Origin: Rubrivivax sp.
GTDB lineage: Bacteria; Pseudomonadota; Gammaproteobacteria; Burkholderiales; Burkholderiaceae_C
Assembly (NCBI GenBank): GCA_030653385.1
Contig: JAURZM010000047.1
Span: forward strand, 62,001-126,000
Length of the DNA: 64,000 bases
Direction: 5' to 3'
The notes beneath the pieces were generated by a model. The model saw only the letters and a list, made by a program, of their open reading frames with translations, did no database searches and was not told the DNA's origin. Below, one piece after another: positions 46,583 to 53,772 of this stretch. Within the stretch, counting starts at the first letter, position 1, and each line of letters begins with the position of its first letter. The position numbers were made by a program, and so were the translations under genes.

Positions 46583-47845
46583 TCAGGCGTAGCTGCGTTT
46601 GTCTTCGATGACCTTGCCGTCGTTGGGCAGGCTGCCGGGCGCGGCCAGAACAATGTCGGCGCGCAGCTTGGTGACGTCGCGCAAGCTGTTGGCCAGGGCC
46701 TCGGCCAGGCCTTCGGCGGCGCCGGCGTTTTCCACGTGCAGCGTCATGCGGTCGTTGGCCATTTCGCCTTCCACCACCAGCCGTGCGCGGCCCAGGCCGG
46801 GGTGGCGCTTCAGCACCTCGGCCACCTGGCTGGGGTGCACAAACATGCCCCGCACCTTGGCCGTCTGGTCGGCGCGGCCCAGCCAACCTTTGATGCGGGT
46901 GTTGCTGCGGCCGGTAGGGCAGCGGCCAGGCAGCACGGCGCTCAAGTCGCCAGTGCCGAAGCGCACCATCGGGTAGTCGGGGTTCAGCACGGTGACGACC
47001 ACTTCGCCCACGTCGCCATCGGGCACCGGGTCGTTGGTGCCGGGGCGCACGATTTCCAGCACGATGCCTTCGTCGAGCACCAGGCCTTCCCGGGCCGGGG
47101 TTTCATAAGCGATGACCCCGGCTTCGGCCGTGGCATAGGCCTGGTAGCCCGTGACACCGCGTGCCAACAGCCAGTCACGCAGCGACGGCGGAAAGGCTTC
47201 GCCGCTGACCAGGGCCTTTTTCAGGCAGGGCAACACAAGGCCCGTCTCAGCCGCTTTTTCCAGCAGGATGCGCAGGAAGCTGGGTGTGCCGGTGTAGGCG
47301 TCGGCTTGCAGGTCCTGCATGGCCTGCAGCTGCAGTTCGGTGTTGCCCACGCCACCCGGGAACACGGTGCAGCCCAGCGCCAAGGCGCCGCTTTCCATGA
47401 TCCACGCGCCGGGGGTCAGGTGGTAGCTGAAGCTGTTGTGCACCAGGTCGCCAGCCACGAAGCCAGCGGCGCGCATGGCGCGTGCCGTGCGCCAGTAGTC
47501 GGCCGCGTGGCCTTCGGGTTCGTAGATCGGGCCCGGCGACTGGTAGACCCGGCGTGCCGGCCGCAGCGCTTTCTGCGTGTTCCAGCCCAGGGCCGAAAAA
47601 CCACCGAACACACTGCCGCCGTGGCGGGCCTTCTGCAGGTCCAGCAGTTCGTGTTTGCGTGTCACCGGCAGCCGGGCCAACGCGGCGCGGGAGCACACAC
47701 CGTTGGCTTCGACGCCGGCCAGTCTTTGCGCGAAGGCTGGCACCGCCTGCGCCGCACGCACCTGGTCAGGCAACGCGGCCATCAGCGCCGCTTCACGGGC
47801 CGCCGGGTCACGGTTCTCGAGGTCTTGTTCTGTGGTGCCGTTCAT
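46583..47845 (-). CDS. PaaK-like AMP-dependent ligase lacking the P-loop
   Basis: A 420-residue member of the phenylacetate-CoA ligase family. Conserved parts are QDLQADAYTGTPSFLRILLE, GYQAYATAEAGVIAYET (A5) and FGTGDLSAVLPGRC with RIKGWLGRADQTAKVRGMFV in the C-terminal domain. The usual SSGTTG phosphate-binding loop is absent; at its place stands YQSPGPIYEPEG. This form occurs next to Liv transporters in proteobacteria and may still adenylate an acid, or have a different role. The ATG at 47845 overlaps the YjbR-like gene (TGATG). Confidence 0.78.
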   Translation of the reverse strand: MNGTTEQDLENRDPAAREAALMAALPDQVRAAQAVPAFAQRLAGVEANGVCSRAALARLPVTRKHELLDLQKARHGGSVFGGFSALGWNTQKALRPARRVYQSPGPIYEPEGHAADYWRTARAMRAAGFVAGDLVHNSFSYHLTPGAWIMESGALALGCTVFPGGVGNTELQLQAMQDLQADAYTGTPSFLRILLEKAAETGLVLPCLKKALVSGEAFPPSLRDWLLARGVTGYQAYATAEAGVIAYETPAREGLVLDEGIVLEIVRPGTNDPVPDGDVGEVVVTVLNPDYPMVRFGTGDLSAVLPGRCPTGRSNTRIKGWLGRADQTAKVRGMFVHPSQVAEVLKRHPGLGRARLVVEGEMANDRMTLHVENAGAAEGLAEALANSLRDVTKLRADIVLAAPGSLPNDGKVIEDKRSYA

Positions 47846-48219
47846 CAGGCCAGTCCCAATTCTTTTTGCAGTTTTTTCGTCAGCCTGGCGGCCACCAGCG
47901 CGTGCGAGCGCCGGACCAACGTGTCCAGGTCGTTGGCCTTCAAGCCGTGGCCGGCCTTGACCTGCACCCATTTGGCCCGCGCCAGGTAAGGTGCGGGCAC
48001 CACACCGGGCACGGCCGTCAGTTCCAGGAAACGGTCGTCGTCGACCTTGAAGCTGCAACTCGTGGCCACGCCGTCTGCGAGCAGGAAGACGCAGAACATC
48101 TTGCCGCCGACGCTGAACACCAGGTCGGCACCCCACTTGATGTCTTCGGTGGCGCCGGGCAGGCCGGCGGCCAGCCGGCGCTGCGGCTCCAAGCCATGGG
48201 CAGCGGCGCTGCGTGCCAT
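47845..48219 (-). CDS. MmcQ/YjbR-family protein
   Basis: A 124-residue protein with the YjbR fold (CyaY-like): GATEDIKWGADLVFSVGGKM, FKVDDDRFLELTAVPGVVPA, YLARAKWVQVKAGHGLKAND and LVRRSHALVAARLTKKLQKE. YjbR-like proteins are thought to bind DNA, but their roles are not settled. Its stop overlaps the start of the PaaK-like gene and its start overlaps the stop of the 98-residue gene (TGATG at both ends), so the three are cotranslated. Confidence 0.75.
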   Translation of the reverse strand: MARSAAAHGLEPQRRLAAGLPGATEDIKWGADLVFSVGGKMFCVFLLADGVATSCSFKVDDDRFLELTAVPGVVPAPYLARAKWVQVKAGHGLKANDLDTLVRRSHALVAARLTKKLQKELGLA

Positions 48220-48515
48220 CAGTCTTCCTGGTCCCAGCGAGTCAGGCGCTTTTTCACTTCGTCGACCAGCTTGCGTTGCTCGGCTGCCGACTTGACGGTG
48301 AGCGTGTCCCACTGCGGCGTCAGCGCCAGCTTGCGGGCCAGCTTCACGGTGATGGCTGCGGTGTCTGCCGTCAGCTCAACGACACGTTTGCCCCGCAGTT
48401 CGAAGCCATTGCCGCGGGCCGCCAGCTTCATGTCGCGCAGGCTGCGCTGCACCTGCAGCAAGGCTGCGTCGGAATCGAAAGGCGGCGGCGCGAAGCTGTT
48501 CAGGTCGTGGTCCAT
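48219..48515 (-). CDS. Hypothetical protein of the Liv/PaaK cluster
   Basis: A 98-residue soluble protein, MDHDLNSFAPPPFDSDAALL, with RGNGFELRGKRVVELTADTA, KLARKLALTPQWDTLTVKSA and RKLVDEVKKRLTRWDQED. It looks like a small alpha/beta protein; I recognise no family. It is translationally coupled to the YjbR-like gene and lies 97 bases downstream of livF, with a hairpin-forming repeat between. Confidence 0.6.
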   Translation of the reverse strand: MDHDLNSFAPPPFDSDAALLQVQRSLRDMKLAARGNGFELRGKRVVELTADTAAITVKLARKLALTPQWDTLTVKSAAEQRKLVDEVKKRLTRWDQED

Positions 48516-48546
48516 GTCTGATGCTCCATCAAGGACTGGCGCGGAA

Positions 48547-48590
48547 CCGGCTCTGCCGGGCCGCTGCCAGAGCCCCCTTGGGGGGCAGCG
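48547..48590. repeat. GC-rich repeat with hairpin downstream of livF
   Basis: Begins CCGGCTCTGCCGGGCCGC, matched with one change at 49472-49489 on the other side of livF. It continues into a hairpin: CGCTGCC...CCCCC-TT-GGGGG...GGCAGCG. It may terminate the liv transcript. Such elements are scattered between genes in this group. Confidence 0.55.
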
Positions 48591-48612
48591 AGCGCAAGGG
48601 AGCGTAGGGGCC

Positions 48613-49422
48613 TCACGACAACCAGCGCTTGCGGCGCTTGTAGCTTTTCACGTCCTTGAAGCTCTTGCGGTCACCCCCGCCCATGCCCAGGTAGAACTCC
48701 TTGACGTCTTCGTTCTCGCGCAGGTCTTTTGCCGCGCCTTCCATCACGATGCGGCCGCTTTCCAGGATGTAGCCGTGGTCGGCGTAACGCAGCGCCATGT
48801 TGGTGTTCTGTTCGGCCAGCAGGAAAGTGACCTTCTCGCGCTGGTTCAGGTCCTTCACGATCTCGAAGACCTCTTCCACGATCTGCGGCGCCAGGCCCAT
48901 GCTGGGTTCGTCCAGCAGCACCATCTTCGGGTTGGCCATCAGCGCGCGGCCGATGGCGCACATCTGCTGCTCACCGCCCGAGGTGTAGGCCGCCTGCGAA
49001 CTGCGACGTTCCTTCAAGCGTGGGAAGTAGGTGTAGACCTTGTCCAGGGTGGCCGCCACCGCCGCCTTGCCGTCCTTGCGGGTGTAGGCGCCGGTCATCA
49101 GGTTGTCCTCGATCGACAGGTGCGCAAAACAGTGCCGACCTTCCATGACCTGGATGACGCCGCGGTTCACCATCTCGGACGTGCTGAGCTTTTCGATGCG
49201 CTCACCGCGCAGCTCGATGCTGCCCTTGGTGACCTCGCCGCGTTCACCGGCCAGCAGGTTGCTGACCGCGCGCAGCGTGGTCGTCTTGCCCGCGCCATTG
49301 CCGCCGAGCAGCGCGACCACGCCCCCTTCGGGCACCTGGAGCGATACGCCCTTCAGCACCAGGATCACGTGGTTGTAGATGACCTCGATGCCGTTGACGT
49401 TGAGCAGGATGTTGGCAGCCAT
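48613..49422 (-). CDS. livF: Branched-chain amino acid-type ABC transporter ATPase LivF
   Basis: A 269-residue ATPase: Walker A LLGGNGAGKTTTLRAVSNLL, Q-loop VIQVMEGRHCF, signature TSGGEQQMCAIGRAL, Walker B MVLLDEPSMGL and AEQNTNM with the switch His-like position as in LivF proteins. A basic C-terminal tail (KSFKDVKSYKRRKRWLS) is longer than usual. It energises the LivHM-type importer encoded upstream. A gap of about 120 bases with repeats separates it from the substrate-binding protein. Confidence 0.9.
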   Translation of the reverse strand: MAANILLNVNGIEVIYNHVILVLKGVSLQVPEGGVVALLGGNGAGKTTTLRAVSNLLAGERGEVTKGSIELRGERIEKLSTSEMVNRGVIQVMEGRHCFAHLSIEDNLMTGAYTRKDGKAAVAATLDKVYTYFPRLKERRSSQAAYTSGGEQQMCAIGRALMANPKMVLLDEPSMGLAPQIVEEVFEIVKDLNQREKVTFLLAEQNTNMALRYADHGYILESGRIVMEGAAKDLRENEDVKEFYLGMGGGDRKSFKDVKSYKRRKRWLS

Positions 49423-49471
49423 GGTTCCAGACCAAACGAAGTGAAGGTCCCCTCAAGTGGACGCCGCGGAT

Positions 49472-49489
49472 CCGGCTCTGCCGGTCCGC
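49472..49489. repeat. Repeat upstream of livF
   Basis: CCGGCTCTGCCGGTCCGC, differing at one base from the copy at 48547-48564. The pair brackets livF. Confidence 0.55.
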
Positions 49490-49511
49490 CAGCGTCGCAC
49501 CTCTTGACGGG

Positions 49512-49531
49512 GGAGCGGCCTCAGCCGCTCC
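49512..49531 (-). terminator. Hairpin after the substrate-binding protein gene
   Basis: GGAGCGGC-CTCA-GCCGCTCC, a perfect eight-base stem just beyond the stop at 49542, with no T-run. It could attenuate transcription into livF or protect the upstream mRNA. Confidence 0.5.
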
Positions 49532-49541
49532 GGGGGGTGGA

Positions 49542-50879
49542 TCAGGACTGGCAGTCAGCCGGCGTGCGGCGCTCGATCTTCTTTTCCGCCGCGTACTTGT
49601 CGGCAGCGGCCTTGATCATCGGCTTGATGATCGCGCTGTCGCTTTCGTACCAGTCGGAGGTGAAGTTCCATTTCTTGCCGTCCCAGGTGTGCACCCGCGC
49701 CCAGGTGGCACCGCGGTGGTCGGCGCAACTGGTGCTGATGGGGCGCATCACGCCGGCGAAGCCCAGTGCGTCCAGCTTCTTCTGGTCCAGGGCCAGGTTT
49801 TCGTAGCCCCAGCGCGCTTGCTCGCCGCTCATCCACTTGCCCTTGCCAAAACGCTCCTGCGAGCGCTTCACACCTTCGATGGCCAACATGGCGGCGGTCA
49901 GGCCGCGCATGTACAGCACCTGGCCCACTTCATCGCGCGGGCCGGTGCCCTGACCCTTGTCGTGCAGCTTGGCCAACACTTCCTTGACGACGGCCGAGTT
50001 TGGTTCGGCACCGTGTTGCAAGGCCAGGCCGTTGTAGCCCTTGGCGCCGTCGCCCACGTCCTTCACGTCGGGTTCGGCGGCGGCCCACCACACGCCGTAC
50101 ATCTTCTCGCGCGGGTAGCCGGTGGCTTGTGCTTCCTTGAGGGCGGTGGAGTTCATCACGCCCCAGCCCCACAGCAGCACGTAGTCCGGGCGGCTCTGCC
50201 GAATCTGCAGCCAGGCGGCCTTCTGCTCCACGCCGGGGTGGGTTACCGGGAGCTGCTGCAGGTCGAAGCCGTGCATCTTGCTGCGCTCCACCAGCAGCGG
50301 AATGGGTTCCTTGCCAAACGGGCTGTCGTGGTAGACGAGCGCGATCTTCTTGCCCTTGAGCTTGTCCCAGCCACCATCCTTCTTGGCGATGTGCTGCAGC
50401 AGGATGTCGGCCGCGTCCCAGTAGGTGCCGGTAAGCGGGAAGTTCCACTTGAACACCATGCCGTCGGTGCTTTCGCTACGGCCGTAACCGGCGGTGATGA
50501 GCGGGATCTTGTCGCCCGGCGCCTTTTCGGTCAGCGCAAAGGTGATGCCGGTGGACAGCGGCTGGAACACGGTGGCGCCGCCGTTTTTACCCTTCAGGCG
50601 TTCATAACATTCCACGCCGCGGTCGGTGGCGTAGCCGGTTTCGCACTCCTCGAAGCTGACCTTCACGCCGTTGATGCCGCCGCGGGCATTCGTGAGTTTC
50701 AGGTAGTCGACGTAACCGTTGGCGAAGGGCACGCCGTTGGGTGCATAAGCACCGGTGCGGTACACCAGCACGGGGAAAAACTGCTCCTTGGCTTGCGCAA
50801 ACGCGAGCGTCGAAGTCAGCAGGGTGCTCGCTGCAGCGGCCGCGATGGCGGCGCCGAGGGCAAAGGTCTTGATCTTCAT
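49542..50879 (-). CDS. ABC transporter substrate-binding protein (LivK-like, amide/aromatic type)
   Basis: A 445-residue periplasmic protein with signal peptide (cleavage near AFA-QA). The type I periplasmic fold shows FPVLVYRTGAYAPNGVPFAN, YVDYLKLTNARGGINGVKVS, TAGYGRSESTDGMVFKWNFP, KKIALVYHDSPFGKEPIPLL and WGWGVMNSTALKEAQATGYP. The long domain and this YRTGAYAPNG start belong to the group that travels with acyl-CoA ligases, rather than true leucine-binding proteins; ligands are probably hydrophobic or aromatic acids. It lies between livM and livF. Confidence 0.87.
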   Translation of the reverse strand: MKIKTFALGAAIAAAAASTLLTSTLAFAQAKEQFFPVLVYRTGAYAPNGVPFANGYVDYLKLTNARGGINGVKVSFEECETGYATDRGVECYERLKGKNGGATVFQPLSTGITFALTEKAPGDKIPLITAGYGRSESTDGMVFKWNFPLTGTYWDAADILLQHIAKKDGGWDKLKGKKIALVYHDSPFGKEPIPLLVERSKMHGFDLQQLPVTHPGVEQKAAWLQIRQSRPDYVLLWGWGVMNSTALKEAQATGYPREKMYGVWWAAAEPDVKDVGDGAKGYNGLALQHGAEPNSAVVKEVLAKLHDKGQGTGPRDEVGQVLYMRGLTAAMLAIEGVKRSQERFGKGKWMSGEQARWGYENLALDQKKLDALGFAGVMRPISTSCADHRGATWARVHTWDGKKWNFTSDWYESDSAIIKPMIKAAADKYAAEKKIERRTPADCQS

Positions 50880-50976
50880 GTCTGCCTCCAGAGGTGGAAC
50901 AAATCAATCGGCACTCGTCAGTGCCCCGGCGGTCGAGCGGCCCGTCGGCCATCCGAAACTTGCATTGCGGAATCGA

Positions 50977-52053
50977 TCAGTGCGGGAAGGGCCACAGCCG
51001 CAGCTTTTCCTTGGCGGTGGACCACAGGCGAGCCAGGCCATGGGGCTCGACGATGAGGAAAAAGACGATCAGTGCGCCGAAGATCATCAGCTCGGTGTGC
51101 GCCACGGCGGCGGTGCTGATGTTCACGCCCACCAGCGAGCCCAGGCCCGGCAGGAACTGGTTCAGGAAGATCGGCAGGATGACGATGAAGGCGGCGCCGA
51201 AGAAGCTGCCCATGATCGAACCCAGGCCGCCGATGATGATCATGAACAGCAACTGGAAGCTGCGGTCGATGCTGAACGCCGCGGGCTCCCAGCTGCCCAG
51301 GTGGACAAATCCCCACAGCGCACCGGCCACGCCGACGATGAAGCTGCTGACCGCAAAGGCCGTGAGCTTGGCGTAGACGGGGCGGATGCCGATGACGGCG
51401 GCGGCCACGTCCATGTCGCGGATGGCCATCCATTCGCGCCCGATGTGGCTGCGCACCAGGTTCTTGGCCATCACCGCAAACACCACCACGATGCCCAGGC
51501 ACAGCAGGTACTTTTCGTGCGGCGTTTCGATGGCGATGCCAAACACGTTCAGGTTGCTGACGCTCACCGAACCGGAGGCGGTGTAGTTGGTGAACCACTT
51601 GATGCGCAGGAAGGCCCAGTCGCAGAAAAACTGCGCCGCCAGCGTCGCCACCGCGAGGTACAGGCCCTTGATGCGCAGGCTGGGAATGCCGAACAGCACA
51701 CCCACCACCGTGGCACAGGCGCCACCCAGGAGCAGCGAGCCGAGCAGCGGCATGCCTTCGATGCGCACATTGAAGTTGTAGGCCGCGTAGGCCCCCACGG
51801 CCATGAAGGCCCCAGTGCCCAGGCTGATCTGGCCGCAGTAACCCACCAGGATGTTCAGGCCCAGCGCAGCCAGGCTGAGGATCAGGAAGGGGATCAGGAT
51901 GGCGCGGAACAGGTACTCGTCCACCAGCAGCGGCACCCCCAGCGCCGCAAAGGCCACCAGGCCCCAGATGACGATACGGTCCTGCGTGATCGGGAAGACC
52001 TGCTGGTCGGCCCGGTAGCTGGTCTTGAACTGCCCATTTTCGCGATAGAGCAT
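50977..52053 (-). CDS. livM: ABC transporter permease LivM
   Basis: A 358-residue permease with about ten membrane helices. Characteristic parts are LAALGLNILVGYCGQISLGT, GAFMAVGAYAAYNFNVR, GRVWMAIRDMDVAAAVIGI-like GREWMAIRDMDVAAAVIGIR (the EAA-type loop touching the ATPases) and FQLLFMIIIGGLGSIMGSFF. It forms the heterodimeric membrane channel with LivH. Two bases separate it from livH. Confidence 0.92.
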   Translation of the reverse strand: MLYRENGQFKTSYRADQQVFPITQDRIVIWGLVAFAALGVPLLVDEYLFRAILIPFLILSLAALGLNILVGYCGQISLGTGAFMAVGAYAAYNFNVRIEGMPLLGSLLLGGACATVVGVLFGIPSLRIKGLYLAVATLAAQFFCDWAFLRIKWFTNYTASGSVSVSNLNVFGIAIETPHEKYLLCLGIVVVFAVMAKNLVRSHIGREWMAIRDMDVAAAVIGIRPVYAKLTAFAVSSFIVGVAGALWGFVHLGSWEPAAFSIDRSFQLLFMIIIGGLGSIMGSFFGAAFIVILPIFLNQFLPGLGSLVGVNISTAAVAHTELMIFGALIVFFLIVEPHGLARLWSTAKEKLRLWPFPH

Positions 52054-52055
52054 GT

Positions 52056-52985
52056 TCAGACCCGATCAATGATTTTTTCGCCGAACAGACCCTGCGGCCT
52101 GACCAGCAATACAAAGAGCACCAGCACGTAGCCGAACCAGATTTCGATGCCGCCGCCGACCATGGGGCCGATGAACACTTCGGAAAGCTTTTCGCCCACA
52201 CCCAGGATCAGGCCGCCGATGATGGCGCCGGGAATCGACGTGAGGCCGCCCAGGATGACCACCGGCAGCGCCTTCAGCGCCAGCACGCTCAAGGAAAACT
52301 GCACGCCGAGCTTGCTGCCCCAGATCATGCCGGCCACCAGGGCCACGAAGCCGGCCACGCTCCAGACGATGACCCACACGCGTGACAGCGGGATGCCGAT
52401 GCTCTGCGCTGCCTGGTGGTCGTCGGCCACCGCACGCAGCGCACGGCCGGTGGGGGTTTTCTGGAAGAAGAGGCTCAGCGCCACCACCAGGGTGGCGGCA
52501 ATCAGTGCCGCGTAGAGGTCTTCCTTGTTGATCAGGATGCCACCCGGGAATGTGCTTTCCAGCAGGAAGATCGGGTCCTTGGGCAGGCCGATGTCGATCT
52601 TGTAGATGTCGCTGCCGAAAACCGTCTGCCCGAAACCGTCCAGGAAGTAGGTGATGCCCAGCGTGGCCATCAAGAGCGTGATGCCTTCCTGGTTGACCAG
52701 CTTGCCCAGCACCAAACGTTCGACGAGCCAGGCCACCGCCACCATCACGAGCATCGCCGCACCGAAGGCCAGCAGATTGGCCAGCAGCTTGTTGTCGAAG
52801 CCCAGCAGCGCCGGAAACCACTCCGAGAAGCGCGCCATGGCCAGTGCCGCAAACAGCACCATTGCACCCTGGGCGAAGTTGAAGACACCGCTGGCCTTGA
52901 AGATGAGCACGAAGCCCAGCGCCACCAGCGAATACAGCATGCCCGTCATCAGGCCGCCGAACAGAGTTTCGAGGAAAGGTCCCAT
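52056..52985 (-). CDS. livH: ABC transporter permease LivH
   Basis: A 309-residue permease: LFGGLMTGMLYSLVALGFVL, IFKASGVFNFAQGAMVLFAA, TPTGRALRAVADDHQAAQSI as the ATPase-contact loop, and VILGGLTSIPGAIIGGLILG. This is the LivH half of the channel. Its ATG overlaps the livG stop (TGATG), so the two are translated together. Confidence 0.93.
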   Translation of the reverse strand: MGPFLETLFGGLMTGMLYSLVALGFVLIFKASGVFNFAQGAMVLFAALAMARFSEWFPALLGFDNKLLANLLAFGAAMLVMVAVAWLVERLVLGKLVNQEGITLLMATLGITYFLDGFGQTVFGSDIYKIDIGLPKDPIFLLESTFPGGILINKEDLYAALIAATLVVALSLFFQKTPTGRALRAVADDHQAAQSIGIPLSRVWVIVWSVAGFVALVAGMIWGSKLGVQFSLSVLALKALPVVILGGLTSIPGAIIGGLILGVGEKLSEVFIGPMVGGGIEIWFGYVLVLFVLLVRPQGLFGEKIIDRV

Positions 52986-53770
52986 CAGTGGTTCGTCCCC
53001 AGGTAGGCGGTGATGACATCGGGGTTGGCACGCACCTCGTCCGGTGTGCCGTCGCCGATCTTCTTGCCGTAGTCGAGCACCACGACGCGGTCGCTGATGT
53101 CCATCACCACACCCATGTCGTGTTCGATCAGCACGATGGTGGTGCCGTATTCGTCGTTGACGTCCAGGATGAAGCGGCTCATGTCCTGCTTCTCTTCCAC
53201 GTTCATGCCGGCCATCGGTTCGTCCAGCAGCAGCACCTGCGGTTCCATGGCCAGCGCGCGGCCCAGGTCGACGCGCTTCTGCAGTCCGTAGGGCAGGCGG
53301 CCGACGGGCGTTTTGCGGTAGGCCTGGATCTCCAGGAAGTCGATGATCTTCTCGACGACTTCGCGGTGCTGGCCTTCTTCGCGTTCGGCTGCACCCCAGC
53401 GGATGGCCTGCTGGAAGATGTTGGTCTTCATGCGCAGGTTGCGGCCCGACATGATGTTGTCGATGACGCTCATGCCCTTGAACAGCGCCAGGTTCTGGAA
53501 GGTGCGTGCCACGCCCATCTCGGCCACCTGGCGGCTGTTCATGTGGCTGAAGGTCTGGCCGCGAAAACTGATGCTGCCTTCCTGCGGCGTGTAGACGCCG
53601 TTGATGCAGTTCAGCATGCTGCTCTTGCCCGCGCCGTTGGGCCCGATGATGGCGCGCACCTCGTGTTCACGCACATTGAAGCTGATGTCGCTGAGCGCCT
53701 TCACACCGCCAAAGCGCAGGCTGATGTTCTTCACATCGAGAATGACTTCGCCGATTTTTCTGCTGGCCAT
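52985..53770 (-). CDS. livG: ABC transporter ATPase LivG
   Basis: A 261-residue ATPase. Walker A IIGPNGAGKSSMLNCINGVY, Q-loop VARTFQNLALFKGMSVID, signature LPYGLQKRVDLGRALAMEP, Walker B VLLLDEPMAGMN and switch IVLIEHDMGVVMD. The region between Q-loop and signature is longer than in LivF, as expected for LivG. Two bases downstream of the acyl-CoA ligase gene, so ligand import and activation are coexpressed. The ATG at 53770 is supported by alignment with the family start (VKNISLRFGGVKAL). Confidence 0.93.
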   Translation of the reverse strand: MASRKIGEVILDVKNISLRFGGVKALSDISFNVREHEVRAIIGPNGAGKSSMLNCINGVYTPQEGSISFRGQTFSHMNSRQVAEMGVARTFQNLALFKGMSVIDNIMSGRNLRMKTNIFQQAIRWGAAEREEGQHREVVEKIIDFLEIQAYRKTPVGRLPYGLQKRVDLGRALAMEPQVLLLDEPMAGMNVEEKQDMSRFILDVNDEYGTTIVLIEHDMGVVMDISDRVVVLDYGKKIGDGTPDEVRANPDVITAYLGTNH

Positions 53771-53772
53771 GG

